This document shows, piece after piece, positions 27,001-42,000 of a DNA stretch of 64,000 nucleotides. A program made the position numbers and the translations under genes. The notes below the pieces were generated by a model. The model did not search any database, was not told where the DNA came from, and saw nothing but the letters and a program-made list of their open reading frames with translations. The stretch covers positions 62,001 to 126,000 of the forward strand of contig SRPY01000010.1 in assembly GCA_018360145.1 (NCBI GenBank), written 5' to 3'. The stretch's first letter is position 1, and every line of letters begins with the position of its first letter. The DNA is from Claviceps africana. Its lineage: Eukaryota > Ascomycota > Sordariomycetes > Hypocreales > Clavicipitaceae.

Positions 27001-30000
27001 ATTATTATAGTTTTAAGTTAAATTAGCGTTATTACTAGCGACCTCTTTTTACTAAAGTAAATAAATTTACTTTGTTATAGATAGAACTTTAGGCTTAATT
27101 TATAGAACTAATTTTAATAAACTACTTAAGTAGTTTTAAGTTAGGCTTAGGTCTCCTTTATTATATAGCTATATATTAAAATATTAATATTATTAAAAAA
27201 GCTAAGTATTAATATAAAATTAACTATTATAAGTTTAGTGTAAAGTAAAGTAATATAAAAAAGGAAGAGAATTAAAGATATAAAGGACCCTTAAAGGACC
27301 CTTATAGGTACTATATAAAGGGCTGCTATTTAGCTATTAAATATAAGGTAGGCTTTATATAATATAGTAAAGGCTTAAGTTTAGTATACTATTTATATAA
27401 AGAGATTAATAAAGACTATTATATAAGTAAGTTTTATATAATATACTATATTAAAGATAGCTAAAATATTAAGCTAAAGGAGTAATATAATACTGCTATA
27501 GTGCTATACTATATATATAGCTTTTATTAAAATAGTAAAGGCTACCTTTATAGAATAATTAATATAGTTACTTATTTAAAGCTTTAAAAAAGTGCTACTC
27601 TCTTTAGCTATATAGGTAATTTACACCGCTATTACTGCTTTTAATACTTTATTTATAATACTAAAAAGGGAGATTAGTTTTTATATATTAATATACTTCC
27701 TTTCTTTAAGTAACTTTTTTAGCTTATAAAGGACTATAACTTTAGCCTTTTAAAATAAGGCTAAGTAATACTTAATATAGTAGTATATATTAAGTAAGTT
27801 AAAGAGAATGCTAATAAGTGGTTTACTATAGGCTTTAAAGAACTCTATTAAAAGCTTATTAAGTTTAGGGGCTTTTTAGTTAATTAGTCCCTTAATTATA
27901 TTATATATCTTTAAAGCTATAAAATAGTCTTTTTTTAAAAATATAGTAGAGTTAAGTTAAGGGCTAAGGTTAGCTAGTATATTATTTATATAAGCGGTTA
28001 AAGTAGGAAAGAATTTATTAAAGAATACCTCTACTTTATTATAGTAAGAGGTAGCTAAGGGTATGCTATTACTATTATAGTAAAGGGCTAGGACTTAAGT
28101 AGTTTTAAATAGTAAGCTATTATAGAGTTAAGTCTATTATTTTAATTTTTAAAGGTTACTCTTTTTAGCTATTATATTTACTACTATATAGTGTTAAAAG
28201 CTATATTATTCCTTATAAATAACTTATTCTTAATTTAAAGCTATATTAGTAGTGGCTTACTAACTTACTTTAATATAATAATATTACTAAAGTCTTTAAA
28301 TATATTTTATATTATAAATAGCTTTATAGACCTTAAGGGTCTACTATAGTTATATTTTAAAGGCACTATAAAAGCCCTTTAATATAAAAAGGGTAGTAAT
28401 AATAATAAGTTTAGCTATAAGCTATATAGTAAAGAAGTTAATTTAATAAAGGGTATTAAAAATAGTTAATATAAAGAAGGGGTAGAAGTAATACACTACC
28501 TCTATAGTAATAAGTATTTTATTTATTTAAAGCTATTTAAAGTGGTATAAAGGTTATTTAGTAGTAGTAGTTATAGAACTGTAATTATAGAAGGTAATAT
28601 AAATAAGCTATAAAATATAGTTTAACTTAGTAAGGTTTAATTCTTTTAAAAATTAGGTTTAAAGGTTAATAAAGAATTAAATATAGTTAATAGTATTATC
28701 TCTTTTACTTTATACTTACTATATTATTTTACCTTAAAGTATAATAAATTTAAGTTACTATTAAGCTATAACTATTAGGAGTTTATTACTATTAAGTAAT
28801 ATATAGCTATATTAGTTTTAAAGAGAGTAATGCTAATTAAAGTTATTAATAAAGATATAGCAGTACTATAGTAGTTTTATAAAGAAGTTATAAAGGGGAG
28901 TTATTTAGTTATAATAATAAATAAAAGAGTAAATAAAGTAAATATTAATATTATAAAGAGTTATAGTATATTAATTAATGCTAAACTATATTATTTATAA
29001 GCTAAGGCTATATTAATAGTAAATATAAATAGCTATTCTTTTACCTTAAACTATAAGTTAATAAAAACCTAAGCTTAGGTTTAAAAGGTTTTTATTAGTG
29101 CTATATAGTTTTTAAATTACTACTATATTAGTTTTAAATTAAAACCTAAGAGTTAAGTAAATAAATTATATCTTTTTCTATATATTTTAGTATATTACTT
29201 ATAATATTATATTTAATTAAAGAGTAAAGGGGTTTTTTATAATAAAGGGGCTAACTTAATACTAAAGTAGTAGCTAAGGAAGGCCTTAATAGTACCTTAA
29301 GGCTTTAATAAAGGGGGTATAGATATTATATTAAGGCTTAGGTATTAGTTATAGCTACCTTAAAGGCGCCTACTATACTTTTAAAGTAAGGCTTTATTAA
29401 AAAAGGTATTACTAGCTTATTTATATTAGCTATAGGTTTAAACCTTAATCTAGCTATTTATATTTATAGGGGTTAGTGTAGGTAAGGCAGTAAAGCTGCT
29501 AAGCTAGTTTAAGTATATAGCGTAGGCTTTTATTTAATAGTTATTAATAATTAAGCAGTGTTTTAACTAAGTAGGGTAGGTGCTTATATAGTTAGTATAT
29601 TGCTCTTGCCTTATATTTATAATAGCTAGGTAGTTAGTTTTAAAAGCGTGTTTAGTGGCAATATAGTAGCTATAGTATAGAGTTATAGTATAGTATATAG
29701 TAATATAGCTAAATTTAAAGTATTAATAGTATTAGTGTAAATAAAGAGCTTTATTATATAGTTTAGCTTTAAATATTTTAACTTTATAGATAACTCTTCT
29801 ATAGTATAGTCTATTAGCTATATTAATATTTTTAATTTTAAGGATAAAGGGGGCTTATATTATAATACTATAGGGTTTTTATACTATAACTCTAGTAATA
29901 TTACTTCTATTAATAAAGGTAAGGTAGTAAAGGATATCTTCTTTAGTAATTTAATATATATAATAAATAAGGAATCCTTTAATAATAATACTAAATACTT

Positions 30001-30730
30001 ATTAATTTAGTGTTATATTTAAGCTAAAGGTAGTTTAAACTTATTTTATATCTTTAGTATAAAGTTAAGCTATATTCTTAAACGTAACTACTATATTACT
30101 ACTATAGAGGCGCCTTATAGCTACTATAGTGTCTTTATTTATAGCTTTATTAATAATATAAATAATGTCTTTTAGGCTATATTATTTAACTACTTTACTA
30201 ATTAAGTTGCCTTTAATAATAGTCTCTTTATAAATATAAGGCAGTACTACTATAAAGGCAGCTAGGTAAATAAGCCTATTAGTTATTAAGATAGCGCTAT
30301 TAGCTATAATTCTAATTTATATTATAGCTAATATAGTTCTAGGCTAAATAGCCTTCTTAATTACCCTTTTAACTATTACTTTAAAGTTAATAGTTATAAC
30401 TAGTTTCTAAGGGTTAGTAAGTTACCTATAATAGGCCTACGTTATTTCTACGTTAATAATATATAAAATAACCTTCTAAACTCCTTTTAGTAAGAAAGTT
30501 AGTATAAGCTTAGTAATTTTATTGTATTTCTATTATAAATAAACTAGTACTTAGTTCTAAGCTATATTAACTATAGTATTAACTAAGTTTTTTACTATAA
30601 ACTTACTATAATAAGTAAAGGGATTATAGTAACTCTATAAAATACTACAGTTTTCTATATTAATATTTATTATTATTATATTACCTACTATACCTACGCT
30701 TTAGGCTTAATACACTATTATAAAAGGGGG
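24016..30730 (-). mobile_element. Tad1-like LINE (non-LTR retrotransposon), RIP-mutated
   Basis: The reverse transcriptase reads on the minus strand (see 26700-28170). No terminal repeats flank it. Its 3' end on the minus strand is a short (TAAA)n-type tail (plus strand ctatttatttatttac, 24016-24031), as in many fungal LINEs. ORF1 should lie upstream, about 28500-30700, but is not recognisable. The 5' boundary is uncertain and may extend to 31071. No second copy exists in the window, so RIP implies copies elsewhere in the genome. Confidence 0.75.
26700..28170 (-). pseudogene. Degenerate LINE reverse transcriptase
   Basis: Read on the minus strand, the segment near 28170-27600 carries the non-LTR RT signature. 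A block at about 27850-27750 ends YYLALFQKAKVIVL (the usual YxPxxWRxAxVVxL). It is followed by KERKYINIQKLISL (usual YxxxRPISLL), then a K-V-L-K-A-V-I-A segment. About 27600-27480 matches the STE-x-A-x-x-LTE block that precedes the first catalytic Asp. A further block near 26830-26700 fits the thumb region of Tad1-type elements. Trp and Gly codons are systematically lost, as RIP predicts. Many stops make it dead. Confidence 0.8.
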
Positions 30731-31071
30731 TAAATAAATATAGCGAAACTTTTTATTTACTTTTTAAGTTAATCCGAGTTAATTCCGCGGCGTTGTTGCG
30801 GTGCAGGCGAAATTACGAAAGTTTTTTCGTAATATAATAGTTAATATATTAATTAAATCTTATTTTTTTTAAGTTTTTTTCTTTATATGTATACTATTTA
30901 AGGTTTATATATTAAGTATATAACTAAATATTAGCAACTACTTATTGCTATAGAGTAGTATTATAAGGTCTTTATATATATAGCCTGCTTATATATATAT
31001 ACTATTCTTCTTAAGGCCAATACAATAGCTACTATAATTAGTATAATATATTTTTATACTTTAATTAATAC
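30731..31071. other. AT-rich stretch with a small GC-rich island and hairpins
   Basis: It includes two short inverted repeats: gtaaataaa/tttatttac (about 30729-30759) and attacgaaa/tttcgtaat (about 30813-30834). Between them is a GC-rich tract around 30768-30812 that still has CpG and CpA. It may be the 5' end of the LINE or a separate short insert. No gene is visible. Confidence 0.5.
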
Positions 31072-31076
31072 GTTAC

Positions 31077-31275
31077 TGTTACGTGCTAGATACGGCACGT
31101 AAAGCGTAGGCATTCGCAACTTATAGAATGCGTTATAAATAATTATAAAAGGAATTATAAAAGAGAACATATATAAGTTATAGATAGGTATATAGTTATA
31201 TATAGTAATAAAGTTATCTTTTTACTTATATTCTTAAAAATCCTCCTTTTATATAAAGAATTCTATTTTATAATA
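31077..31275 (-). repeat. LTR of element A' (3' LTR in the coding sense)
   Basis: It starts TGTTACGTGC right after the GTTAC duplication and pairs with 43185-43383. Confidence 0.9.
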
Positions 31276-34200
31276 GATCTAAGGTATATAAGAGATAAGT
31301 TTATTTTAAACTAATTATAGGTAGAAAGAAAATTATAAAACTATATATTATAGTAAACACTAGCTAGTCTATATATTAAGTAAAATAAAATATAAAATTA
31401 TAGAAAACTATATATTATAGTAGACACTAGCTATTTTTATATATTAAAGAAAAGGAAATTAATATATAGTATTATATATACCTTAAGAATCTTATTAAAT
31501 AAAATAAAGAAGTGAGGTATAGAGCGTAAAATATGTAATTAACTTATAAAAAAAAATAGTAATATCCTTTATTTTTATAATACACTATATAGACTTTTAT
31601 ACACTTTTTTTAAAAATAAGTAAAAATATAAAGGGAGATATTATATAAAAGTAAAGTTATAACCACTGCCTCTTCTATACTATATCTATAGTTATTATAG
31701 TATAGTTAAGGGCATTAATAAGTTAGTACTTTATAGAAAAAATAATTATTATATAAGAAAGTCTTCTTTCTCTTTTACATTAAAAAAGGTATTATTTTCT
31801 TTATTTTTATTAGTAGAGTTATTTTTAAATATAATGTGTTTTATATTATAAATATTATATTCTATATAGCTAAGGATATCCTATTTTTTAAGTTCTATTA
31901 GTTCCACTATTTAGAGCTATTTATTAATACTAAGGTTTATTATAAAGTATTTAAGGTCTTCTTTAAAACTTATTTAAATATTATAGTTTATTAAATATAG
32001 GCTATATAGGTAAATAACTAATAAGATTGTCCTTTAGAAATAATTAAGATATTTAGTATAGTTATACTTATAAAGGTTAACGCTAAAAATCCTCTTAATT
32101 TTTATAAAAAAACAGCTTAAAACTAGGGGAATAACTAGTAATTTATATATATAGTATATAATTGCTATGTAGAGTTACTTATAATTCTATTGCTATTTAA
32201 TAGCTACTATATAAATAATATACTTTTTATAGATATTAATTACCTTTAAGGTGTTAATACTTACTATATAGAGGCTATAATTAATTCGCTTTTTAGTAAA
32301 CTAAAGGGCTTATTTATCTATATTGTAAATTATATAAAATTGTAATTTAGTTTAGAATTCCTAGTAGGTAAGTAGAGGATTAGTGTAAAATAGTAGGCGT
32401 CTATAAAAAGGAGTGTTATTTATAATTTAATTAATAGCATTATAAAATTCTATAAAGGTAAGTTACTAGATCTATTTATATATAAGGTAATTATTTAGAA
32501 GATAGGAGCGGATTTATATAAATATTATTATTTTAAATGTATTACACTTATATTTAAAGAAACCTTACTTTATTTAAAGGGATCTTAATTTATTACTTTT
32601 TATATTTATAGCTTTAAAGTATTTATAAAAGTATAGATATATTTAGTAATTATTGCTCCCTTTAATAAGTTCCTTTAAAATATAGTAGTTAATATATTTT
32701 ATAAAGCTATTAATAATTAAATCCTATTATTTATCCTTAGTAAAGATCTTTTTAGTAAAAGTAAAGATATTCTTTTAAAGCTAAATTAAGGCTTTTACAC
32801 TAAGTTTAGCAATATATTAGTAGAACTCTTAAATAATATAGTGTTAAGTTTATTAGTGTTTTTAATATAGAAACTAAATTTAATTAAGTAGCTAAACTTA
32901 GTAAATACTACTTAAAAGTATATAGTTTTACCTTTATAAGCAAGCTAGCTTATAAATAGTAAGGTTTTAATATTAAATTCCTTTATTATTATAAATTATT
33001 CTTAAAACTAAAGTATTTTATTTAGTAGCCTTACTTTTATTAACTATAATAATAATATACTTAATATATTACTATATAGTATTATAGCTTTAATTTATCT
33101 TTTAGTAGGTAGTATTTTATTCTTTAGTTACTATTTTAATATATAGGTTATATTTTTACTATAAAAGTCTATAAAACTTATAAAAAAATAAAAGAGAGTA
33201 TATATTTAAGCTAAAAGATATTAAAAGTAACTAAAGGGATTTTAAAAGAGATAATAAAAAAGAGAGTAAAGAAAAGAATAAAAGAAAAAGAGGAAGAGAA
33301 ATAGTAATAAAGTAAAGAAAAAGAAATGTTAGTTATAGTAAGTAACTAGTTAATATAGCTATAAGCTAAGTAAAAGGGGTAATTTACTTTATTTTTACTT
33401 TTACTAAGCTTAACGTAGCTTTATAAATAATATACAGTATTTCTATTATAGGTATATTTATTCTCACTTTTACTAAGCTTAGCGTAGCTTTATAAATAGT
33501 ATATAGTGTTTTTATTATAAATATACTAAGACTATAAAGGAGTGTAGTTTTATAAAAGAAATATAGTAGCTTTCTAACTTAGTAAAGTGTTTAATAAGAT
33601 TAAGGTAAGGGATTATTATAATAGCTAAATTACTATATATCTTTATATATAAAGGTTATAAGGCATTCTATAGCTAGTTATAGTGTTATAGCTTTATAGC
33701 TAATAAAGTCTTTATTAAAAGAAAGGTAGTTATTTATAAGTAAATATATTTCTTTATACTTTATTAATCTTAGGTTTCTATATACTATATTATTTAAATA
33801 TATTAAAGCGTTATAGTGTAGCTTCTAAAACTTATAGGTTTTTATAAAAGGTGCTTATTCTCTACTTTTTATATTTAAAGATACCTTAAAGGCTAAGGTA
33901 ATAGTTTATAATATTAGTTTAGGATTTAATTAAAGTGCTTTTTAGCTTAATAGCTATTATATTAGTAGTAAAGTCTACCTTTAAGCACTTATAAGTTCTT
34001 TATAAAAGATTATTATTATTAGCTTTATTAGCGTTAATAGGTTAAAAACTAGTCTTTAAAGGTGTAGTTATAGACTATAGTATCTTTATAGCTTATATAT
34101 ATAAGCTTAATATATTAATATTTATATAAAGTTAGGTTTATACCTTAGTATTACTAATAATACTAGTTTTCGCTACTATTAAATATAATACTAGCTTCTT

Positions 34201-36100
34201 AATATTAATATTAATAAAGATAGTGTCTTTAAGTAAAGTAAACTAAAAGGTTTTATTAAAAGTAAAGCTATAAATATAAAAAAGGTTAAGGATTAAAGTA
34301 GAGAAAGCCTTTATTTTTCTTTATAAGTATATTATAGCTTTACTATAGTTTTTTAAAATTAATTTATTAATTAAGCTAATAAATACTACTACTATAGTAG
34401 TGTCTTCCCTTTTATAGTTATCCTCCTTTATTTTATAAATTTCCTTCTCTATTTTAATAAGTCTTTAAATTAGGTTTTAGAACTTACTATTAAATTCTAT
34501 AAAGTGTTAAAGCAATATAGCGCTAAGGATTTATATAAGGTTAGCCCTTTATATTATAGTAAAGAAGCCTATAATAGTATTATTAATATACCTTTAATTA
34601 TAAGTAAAGTAAATATTTAGGATTTTATAGTAATTTAATATCTATATTTTATAGTTTTTACCTTTAATACTACCTTTAAAGTAGTAGATATAAACTACCT
34701 TTTTAAAGCTATTTTAAATACTATAAATAAGGGAAAGTTCTAAGAATCTATATATTATATTACTTTTCTTTAGTATTAAATATATTACTTTTAAAGCTAC
34801 TCTCTCTTTATTAATAATACTAAAGGCAATATAAAGAGTAATTAACTATAGTTTATATAAGCTATTATTTTTTATAATAGAAACTCTATTATTAATAATT
34901 ATTGCTCTCTATATAGTAAATTCTTAATTTATAGAGTGTAAAATGTCTTTATAGAACTATTATTTTTTTATATTACTTTAACTTTAAAAGCGCTACTTTA
35001 TATATAAAATAAAAAGGGTTTATAATTATTAATGGTTTTACTATTATTTATTAATAAATATTTACTATAGTATTTTACCTTTAAGGCGTTTTATTTTAGG
35101 ATTTTATTATTTACTATAATATATTTAATACTATTAGCTTTATTAAGTTAGTATAAGTAGCTAAAGCTATAGTATTTTTAAATATATTTAAGGGTAGCTT
35201 TATTTATAAAGTACTTAGCTACTATTTTATTAAATTACTATATTATAGGGTTTTAAGGTTAAGCTAAGTTAGTTATTTCTTTATTAAAACCTAGGTTAAG
35301 TATTTCTTTATTAAAGAAATTATTATTATTTTAAAGTAAATTACTAAATAGCTTTTAATATTTATTATTAGTTATAGCTATAGAGTTATTAAATATATAA
35401 AAGTTAGTAAGTAATATATAAAGGTTAGTAACTATATTAAAGGTAGCTAAATAAGTGTAAAAGGCTATATTATAAGTAATTAAGTTTATATTAAAAATAT
35501 TAAATCTTTCTATATTAAAATTATATTCTTTTAACTTATTAATATAAAGAAAGTTATTATTATATTCCTTAGGTTATATAAAGCTTTATAAAGGATTTAC
35601 TATTAGGGATTTATTTATTACTTTTATGTAAAAGGGTATTAAAGAGAGTTAAAGAGGCACTAAAGAGCTTATAGTAGTTATAGTTAATAAGTAGTTATTA
35701 GGGGTATAAATAAAGAATTTTAAAAAGGTTTTTATAAAGCTTTTTTAGGCTTATTACCACTTTTAAATTAAGTTTTTTTAATTATTTGCCATTATAAGTA
35801 AAAAATACTATTATTTTTAAAAGGTTTAAAGGATAATTTATAGTATTTAAAAGTAATTTTAGTAAATATAATTAGAAATAAGGAGAGGTAAGTAGGGAGT
35901 TAAATAAATAAAATATAGGATTTAGTTAAAAAAAAAGGGGAAATAATTAAAAAAGGTTATAGGGTTTTTTTAGTTTTAAATTATAGGGAATAAGGTAAGT
36001 TTAAAGTAAGGTATATAAATAAGGGACTATAGATTAAAAGCTATAGTATTCTATAAGTACTTATTAACTTATAGAGGTCTTTAATCCCTTCTTTTAAGTA
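31276..36100. other. Unidentified 3' region of gypsy element A'
   Basis: Counterpart of 2619-7400. The same plus-strand frame can be followed here as in A, including the basic stretch near 33235-33320. No retroelement domain was recognised. The shared presence shows the region belonged to the mobile unit before the two copies separated. Confidence 0.5.
33397..33534. repeat. 69-bp tandem duplication present only in copy A'
   Basis: Two units start with acttttactaagctta at 33397 and 33466. Copy A has one unit at the matching place (about 4740-4805). The two units differ mainly by transitions, so the duplication predates at least part of the RIP. Confidence 0.8.
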
Positions 36101-36399
36101 CTTACTTAGTTTAGCTAGTTAATTTTAGTATAAGGTAGGCTTAATACCCTTTCTTTACTATTTTATTTTTTAGTTAATTAAGTGTTTTTAAAGGTATTCT
36201 TCTACTATTTTACTAATATTAACCTATATATTTTCTTTAAATATCTATTAATTATTCTTTATTATATATTCTTTTTATTAAATAAGAAATTTAAGTTTAG
36301 ATTTCTACCTTTTTTTATAAAAAAAATAAGCTTTATAGCTATTAATTTACTTAATTTTCTAATAGTTTACTTTAAAGCTACCTTTAAAGGCTATTAAAG

Positions 36400-39040
36400 G
36401 CAGTATAGTAGCTTACCTTTAAAAAAGGTTGCTTTTTTACTATAGTTTTTATAAATAAGCTATAGAAATTACTAAATATATATAAAATTTAGCTAAGAAA
36501 TTTAAATAAAAAAAAAGTAGTAAGATTTACTTTAATACTTTAAAAGGCTTAGCTTTTTAAAATAATTACTTTTTTTTAAATTTCTTTAAAAGCTTATATT
36601 TTAAATAAAGTTAAAGATATACTATATTACTAATATTAATATTTATTAAGTTATATTTAGAGTTATATTAGATTTTAATAAAAGTAGCTACTATTATAAT
36701 AATGTGTTTTACTTTCTACTAATATAGATATCTAAGGACTATGAAGTTAATATTCTTTAAGTTAAAGCTAGTATCTTTTATACTATAAAGGAGGTTTATA
36801 ATTAATAGTAGCTTATATTTAAGAACTAGCTTATTAAGAGAATAACTAATAGCTATAGCTATTGTATTATTTAGGTAATACTATAGCGTAAAAAAGATAT
36901 TAACTTATAATATATTAAGGTTAGTTATTATATAGAAGTAAATTATTATTATTATAGTTTAGTTCTTTCTTTTAGCTAAACTATTAGTTTAAAGGTAATA
37001 TATAGTTAATATAAGGAGTTTAACGTTAAGAGTGTAAAATAATACTTTTTATAAGTTAAAGAGAAATTTAAAGTTATAATTACTAATAATTTCTTTAAAG
37101 AGGCCTTAATTTATAAAGTATAGTAATTAAAGTAGTAGTTTAGCTTAAATTTCTACTATATATATTTTATACCTTAATATAAAAATAGTCTTTTTACTAA
37201 ATAAGTAATTTATTAGGTATAGAATATTTAAAGTATTAAATCCCTTAACTAACTAAGCTATATTAATAAACGGTTTCTTTAGTATATTAATAATAAAATT
37301 TAGGGATATTATATAAAAAGGAGTGGGCTTTATTTATAAAGGGTATATTTCACTAATAGCTTTACTTTATAATATAGAATTCTCTCTATATATAGAGTAG
37401 TATATAATATAATTATAGATTTACTTACTTATACTTAAAAAAACTATTGCTTTTAACTCCTTAACTATATAGTTAATATTAAAGTAGTAGTAGTTATTAT
37501 AAACTATAGCTAGAATTTCCTTTATATAATTATAAAGTATATATAGCTAGTAATATTCTTTAAAGTCTTAGTAATATAATAATCTATTATTATAAAGGTT
37601 CTAGCTATATATTAGAATTTATAGGTAATAGTAGCTAAGTTATTATTATTTTTAGTAGTAGTTTATAATACTTTATAAAATATAGCTATACTTTAGGTTA
37701 ATATAATACCCTATTAATATAGCTTCTTTAAGCTAAGAATTAATTATAACTCTTACTATATAGTCTTTATTAAAATATATATAAGCGTTTAGTTTATTAA
37801 AAGTACTATTATTTACTGCTTTTTAATAGCTAAGTTTAATAAAGAGTTTTAAAAGTATATTAAGGATTATATTTAAAACTTTAGAAATATAGATTATATA
37901 TAAATTAAACTATAAAAAATAGTTAATAACTTTTGCTAATTTAAGGTTAGCTTTATTAAAATCTATTGTTATAAGTAATATATAATAAATAATCCCTTTT
38001 ACTAAAGTATAATTTATTATAATATTAATAGAAGTGAGGTTAAATTAAGCTATTTTATATAGTTTATATATTCTTTATATAATAGTAGTGACCTTTACTT
38101 TAATTAAGTTATAGCGTTTTTTAATAATAGAGATAGATTATAAGAAAAAGGTAATAGGCTATAACTTATTATTATTAATATCCTTTTTAGAAATACTTAT
38201 ACTATTTTATTTTATATTAAGTTAAAAAGTATATAGGCTAAACCCTTTTTTATATATATTAACTTTAAAGAAAAGTGGTTTCTTTAAATTATAGTATTAA
38301 AGAAGTACCTTTATATATAGGAGGTTATATAAGTTTTTAAAGGCTATAGTTTTCTCTTTAATAAATTTAAAGGTTTTAGACTTTCTTATTTATTTTTAAG
38401 CTTATTTTAAAGAGCTAAGTAAAATTTTATTTCTTTTTTTAACTTTTTATAAAAGGCTTATTTTTTTATTTTAAAAAGAGTAAATATAAATATTAAACTA
38501 TAGTATATTAATATAAAGGTAATTTATTATTTTAATAAAGGTTTTAAGATTAGCTAGTGTAATTAGTATTTATAAGCGTTTAAGAGCCTTTACTTTATTA
38601 TCTATATTAATAAAGCTATTTACATTAATAATAAACTTTAGTAGCTAAATAGAGGGATATTTAATAAAAGACTTACTAGCTAAGATATAAAGGTAAGCTT
38701 TATTAATAATATTAAAAATAATCTTAAAATAGTAAAAGTAGTCTTTAAAAGTATTTAAAAAAATTATAATATTATTAATATAAACCTAAATAAAGTTATA
38801 GTTATAAAATAAGTAATTTATAAAGCGCTGTATATATATTAATAAGTTTTTATACCTCTATATTATAATATAAAATACCTCTATATCTCTTTTTAAGATA
38901 ATTACTATTTAGTTATAATAGTTTAAATATACTAAAAGCTAATTAAAAAAACCTATAGTGTTTAAAAGGGTTTTCTACTTCTTTTTATAGGCGTTATTTA
39001 TAATATTACCTTAGTTAGGTAGTAGGTAGATATTTAGTAT
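36400..39040 (-). pseudogene. Degenerate gypsy pol of element A' (RT, RNase H, integrase)
   Basis: Positions correspond to 7500-10320 of copy A with an offset of about 28.7 kb. It shows the same minus-strand RT box with Asp-to-Asn changes (about 38785-38766), the RNase H block near 38330-38000 and the integrase zinc segment near 37515-37440. Numerous in-frame stops are present. Boundaries are approximate. Confidence 0.83.
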
Positions 39041-42000
39041 TATTATATAGTTAACTAGTTATATATTTATAACTTTATATACCTTTATTACTCTATTAGT
39101 TATTTACTAAATAATAAATCTTAAATATAGGTAAAGAGCCTTTTCTCCGCTATTTAAAAATAATATTTTACTAACTTTATACTTTTTATTCTAAATTTTA
39201 TAGAATTTTTTATAATTCTTTTAGCTAAGGTTATAGACCTATAAAGGTTTAACTTTATTTTACTATTTAAGGATAAAGTTAATATATATCTTATCTTTAT
39301 TAACTATAAAGACTACCTCTTTATTTTAATAAATATTAAACTTATTAAAGAGTTTAATAAATTAAATAGCTATATTAATATTAAGGTTAATTACTTTAAT
39401 ACTAAAGATATTAAAAATAAATAAAATGTTTTTAAAGTAAGAGATACTATATAATAATATCCCTTTATTAATAGCTTTAAGGTTAAGGTCTTTATTATTT
39501 TTAAAGAGTTTTATATTTTTAACTTTAAAGGCTATAATATCTTTAAAGTAGTTAAAAATTAAGCTATTTAAAATAATAATATTATCTCTATAGAAAGCTA
39601 TAAATTAATAAATATTAAGGATAGTATAATAGAAACTAATTAAACTTATAGCTTTAAAGGTTTTTAACTATTATTTTATTTTAATATATAAAGGCTTATT
39701 AATATTATTATAAATAGAGAGTAGCTTCTCCTAACTCTATTAAATAAAAATATTAAAAATTTAATAGTGCTTTAAGTAAAAATAATAAATATTAGTTTCT
39801 TATTTATTTTAAAGGTCTTTTTATTTAATTAGTAGAATCCCTATAAAATATAAAGAAATTATTATAATATAGGCTACTATAACCTTTTAAATTAATATTA
39901 AATATAGTATATAAAAAGTTTATTCCTTTACTACTATACTATAAACTATATAGAAAGTTATACTAAGATTAATAAAATTAATTTATACACTGTAATTATA
40001 TATAAATTTTATATTAATAAGTATTTAAGGTATAAGGTTATTTATAATATTTAGAGTAACTATAAAGTAACTAAAAACCTAAGTGCCTTTTATAGTATTA
40101 AGAATATAAAAGTTAAATATTATTATTTTAATAATAGAGAATAAAGAATTTACGTTATTTATTATTTTAAGGTTTTAAATACTTTATTTAATATTATAGC
40201 TGTTTTACTTAAGCTATTCTTTATTAACTAAAATAAAGGAGGTTTTAGTATTTAAGTAAATTTTATATCTTTTACCTTTATTATTAAAATATACTAATAT
40301 TTTAAGGTATATTAAGGCTTTTATTTTTTTATTAACTTTAAGCTGCTTTAAGTAAATAACTATTTCTATATTTTAGCCGCTTATAATTCTACTACTAGGC
40401 TTTATAATTATTAAGGGTGCCTTAAGGTAGTTTATTATATTAATGTAGGCAATATAGGTATTTATATAGTTATTATTTAATTTTAAGGCTAGTATAAGCG
40501 TTTTACTAAGCACTACTATATTTATAGTTATTAAGAGATTATAGGTTAAAAGGTTTAGCGCTTTAGTAATAATAATTAAAGGTATTTTATAATAATATAA
40601 TAGGTTAGTAATAGTTAAGTATATATTTATAAAGTTTACTTTAATAAAATTAAATTATCTACTATTATCTTTATTAATAATTTCTCCTTTTTCTATAAAG
40701 TAGTACTTTAAAGCTTTAAGTTTAGCCTCTTTAGCTATAGAATTAAAACCCTTACTATTTATAATAAAATATATTAATTTACTATTAGCCTTTTATTTTT
40801 AATAAAACTTTAAGTTATACCTACTACTAAATTATAGTTTACTTAAGCTAAATTATAATAGCTATAAGTTAAGGCTATTTATTTCTACTTTTTTTAAAGA
40901 GAGTCCCTTTAAGGTAAATAAAGTACTTAGCTACTATTTATTTTAAAGGGGGCTACTATTATTTAAATAAAGGTAGAAGTGCCTTTTATATAAATAGTTA
41001 TATAAAGGCATATATTAATATTCTGAATTTAAATAGTTATAATTTTATAAAGGGTATTAAATACTATAGTATTCTTACTATTATAAGCTATATCCTTAGT
41101 TCTAAAAACTATTATTATACTATTATAGGCTAAAGGTTTATTTTTTTAAATTACCTTTTAAATTTTATTAATTTTAATAAATCTTTATATTATTATTAAA
41201 ATATTTTAAATCCTTATCTTTATTAAATACTTCTATAGCTAGATTAGTGTTAATCTCTATTTTTATCTTTTTAATTTTTTTATAGTTTTTAGCTTTTTAA
41301 AGTATATCTTAAAGGTTATATCTTTTACTATTAATAAAGTTAATATATATATTATATTAATCTATTTCTAATAAAGGAGGGTAAAGTTATTAAAGTTTTA
41401 TATATAACTTAAAGTAAAGTTAAATTAATAGCTAAAAATTATTTAATTTACTATTAGCCTATATATAATAAAAGACCTTTACTATAAAGTCCTTAAGGGA
41501 TATAGTATTAATTATATTATCCCTAAAGAATTTAGCTTAATTAAGCTAAGCTATAGTATTTTAAATTTTAATACTAAACTCTTTCTAAACTATATAGAAA
41601 ACTAAGTCTAAATTACTAAAGATTATTATTTACTTTTAATTATTAAAATACTATTTATATTAAATTAGCGCTAGCCTTTAAAATAAGTATTAAATTTAGT
41701 GTTAGATTTAATTTTAATAATTTAGGGTTATATAACTATAGTAGTTCTTTATTACTTAAACTTAAAGATTTATATTACTAAAAATAACTGCCTTTCTTTT
41801 ATAGTAAATAGCTTTATTATTAATATCTTTAAAGTTAGTCTTAAGGTTAAGGTACTTAATATTCTTTATCTTTTATAAAGTATTAAAATATCTATTATAA
41901 ATATTAAGTACTAAAGTAAAGGTTCCTTAGTACTTAACTATTATAGCTAGTTCTTTTATAATAAAAAGCGGAGGCTAACTATAGTATATTAATAGATATT

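Noticed and set aside
36182..36397. 71-codon plus-strand open frame in gypsy A'
   Set aside because: It runs antisense to the degenerate pol/3' region; the composition is only Phe/Ile/Leu/Lys/Tyr/Asn as produced by AT-rich decayed DNA, and it has no counterpart frame in copy A.
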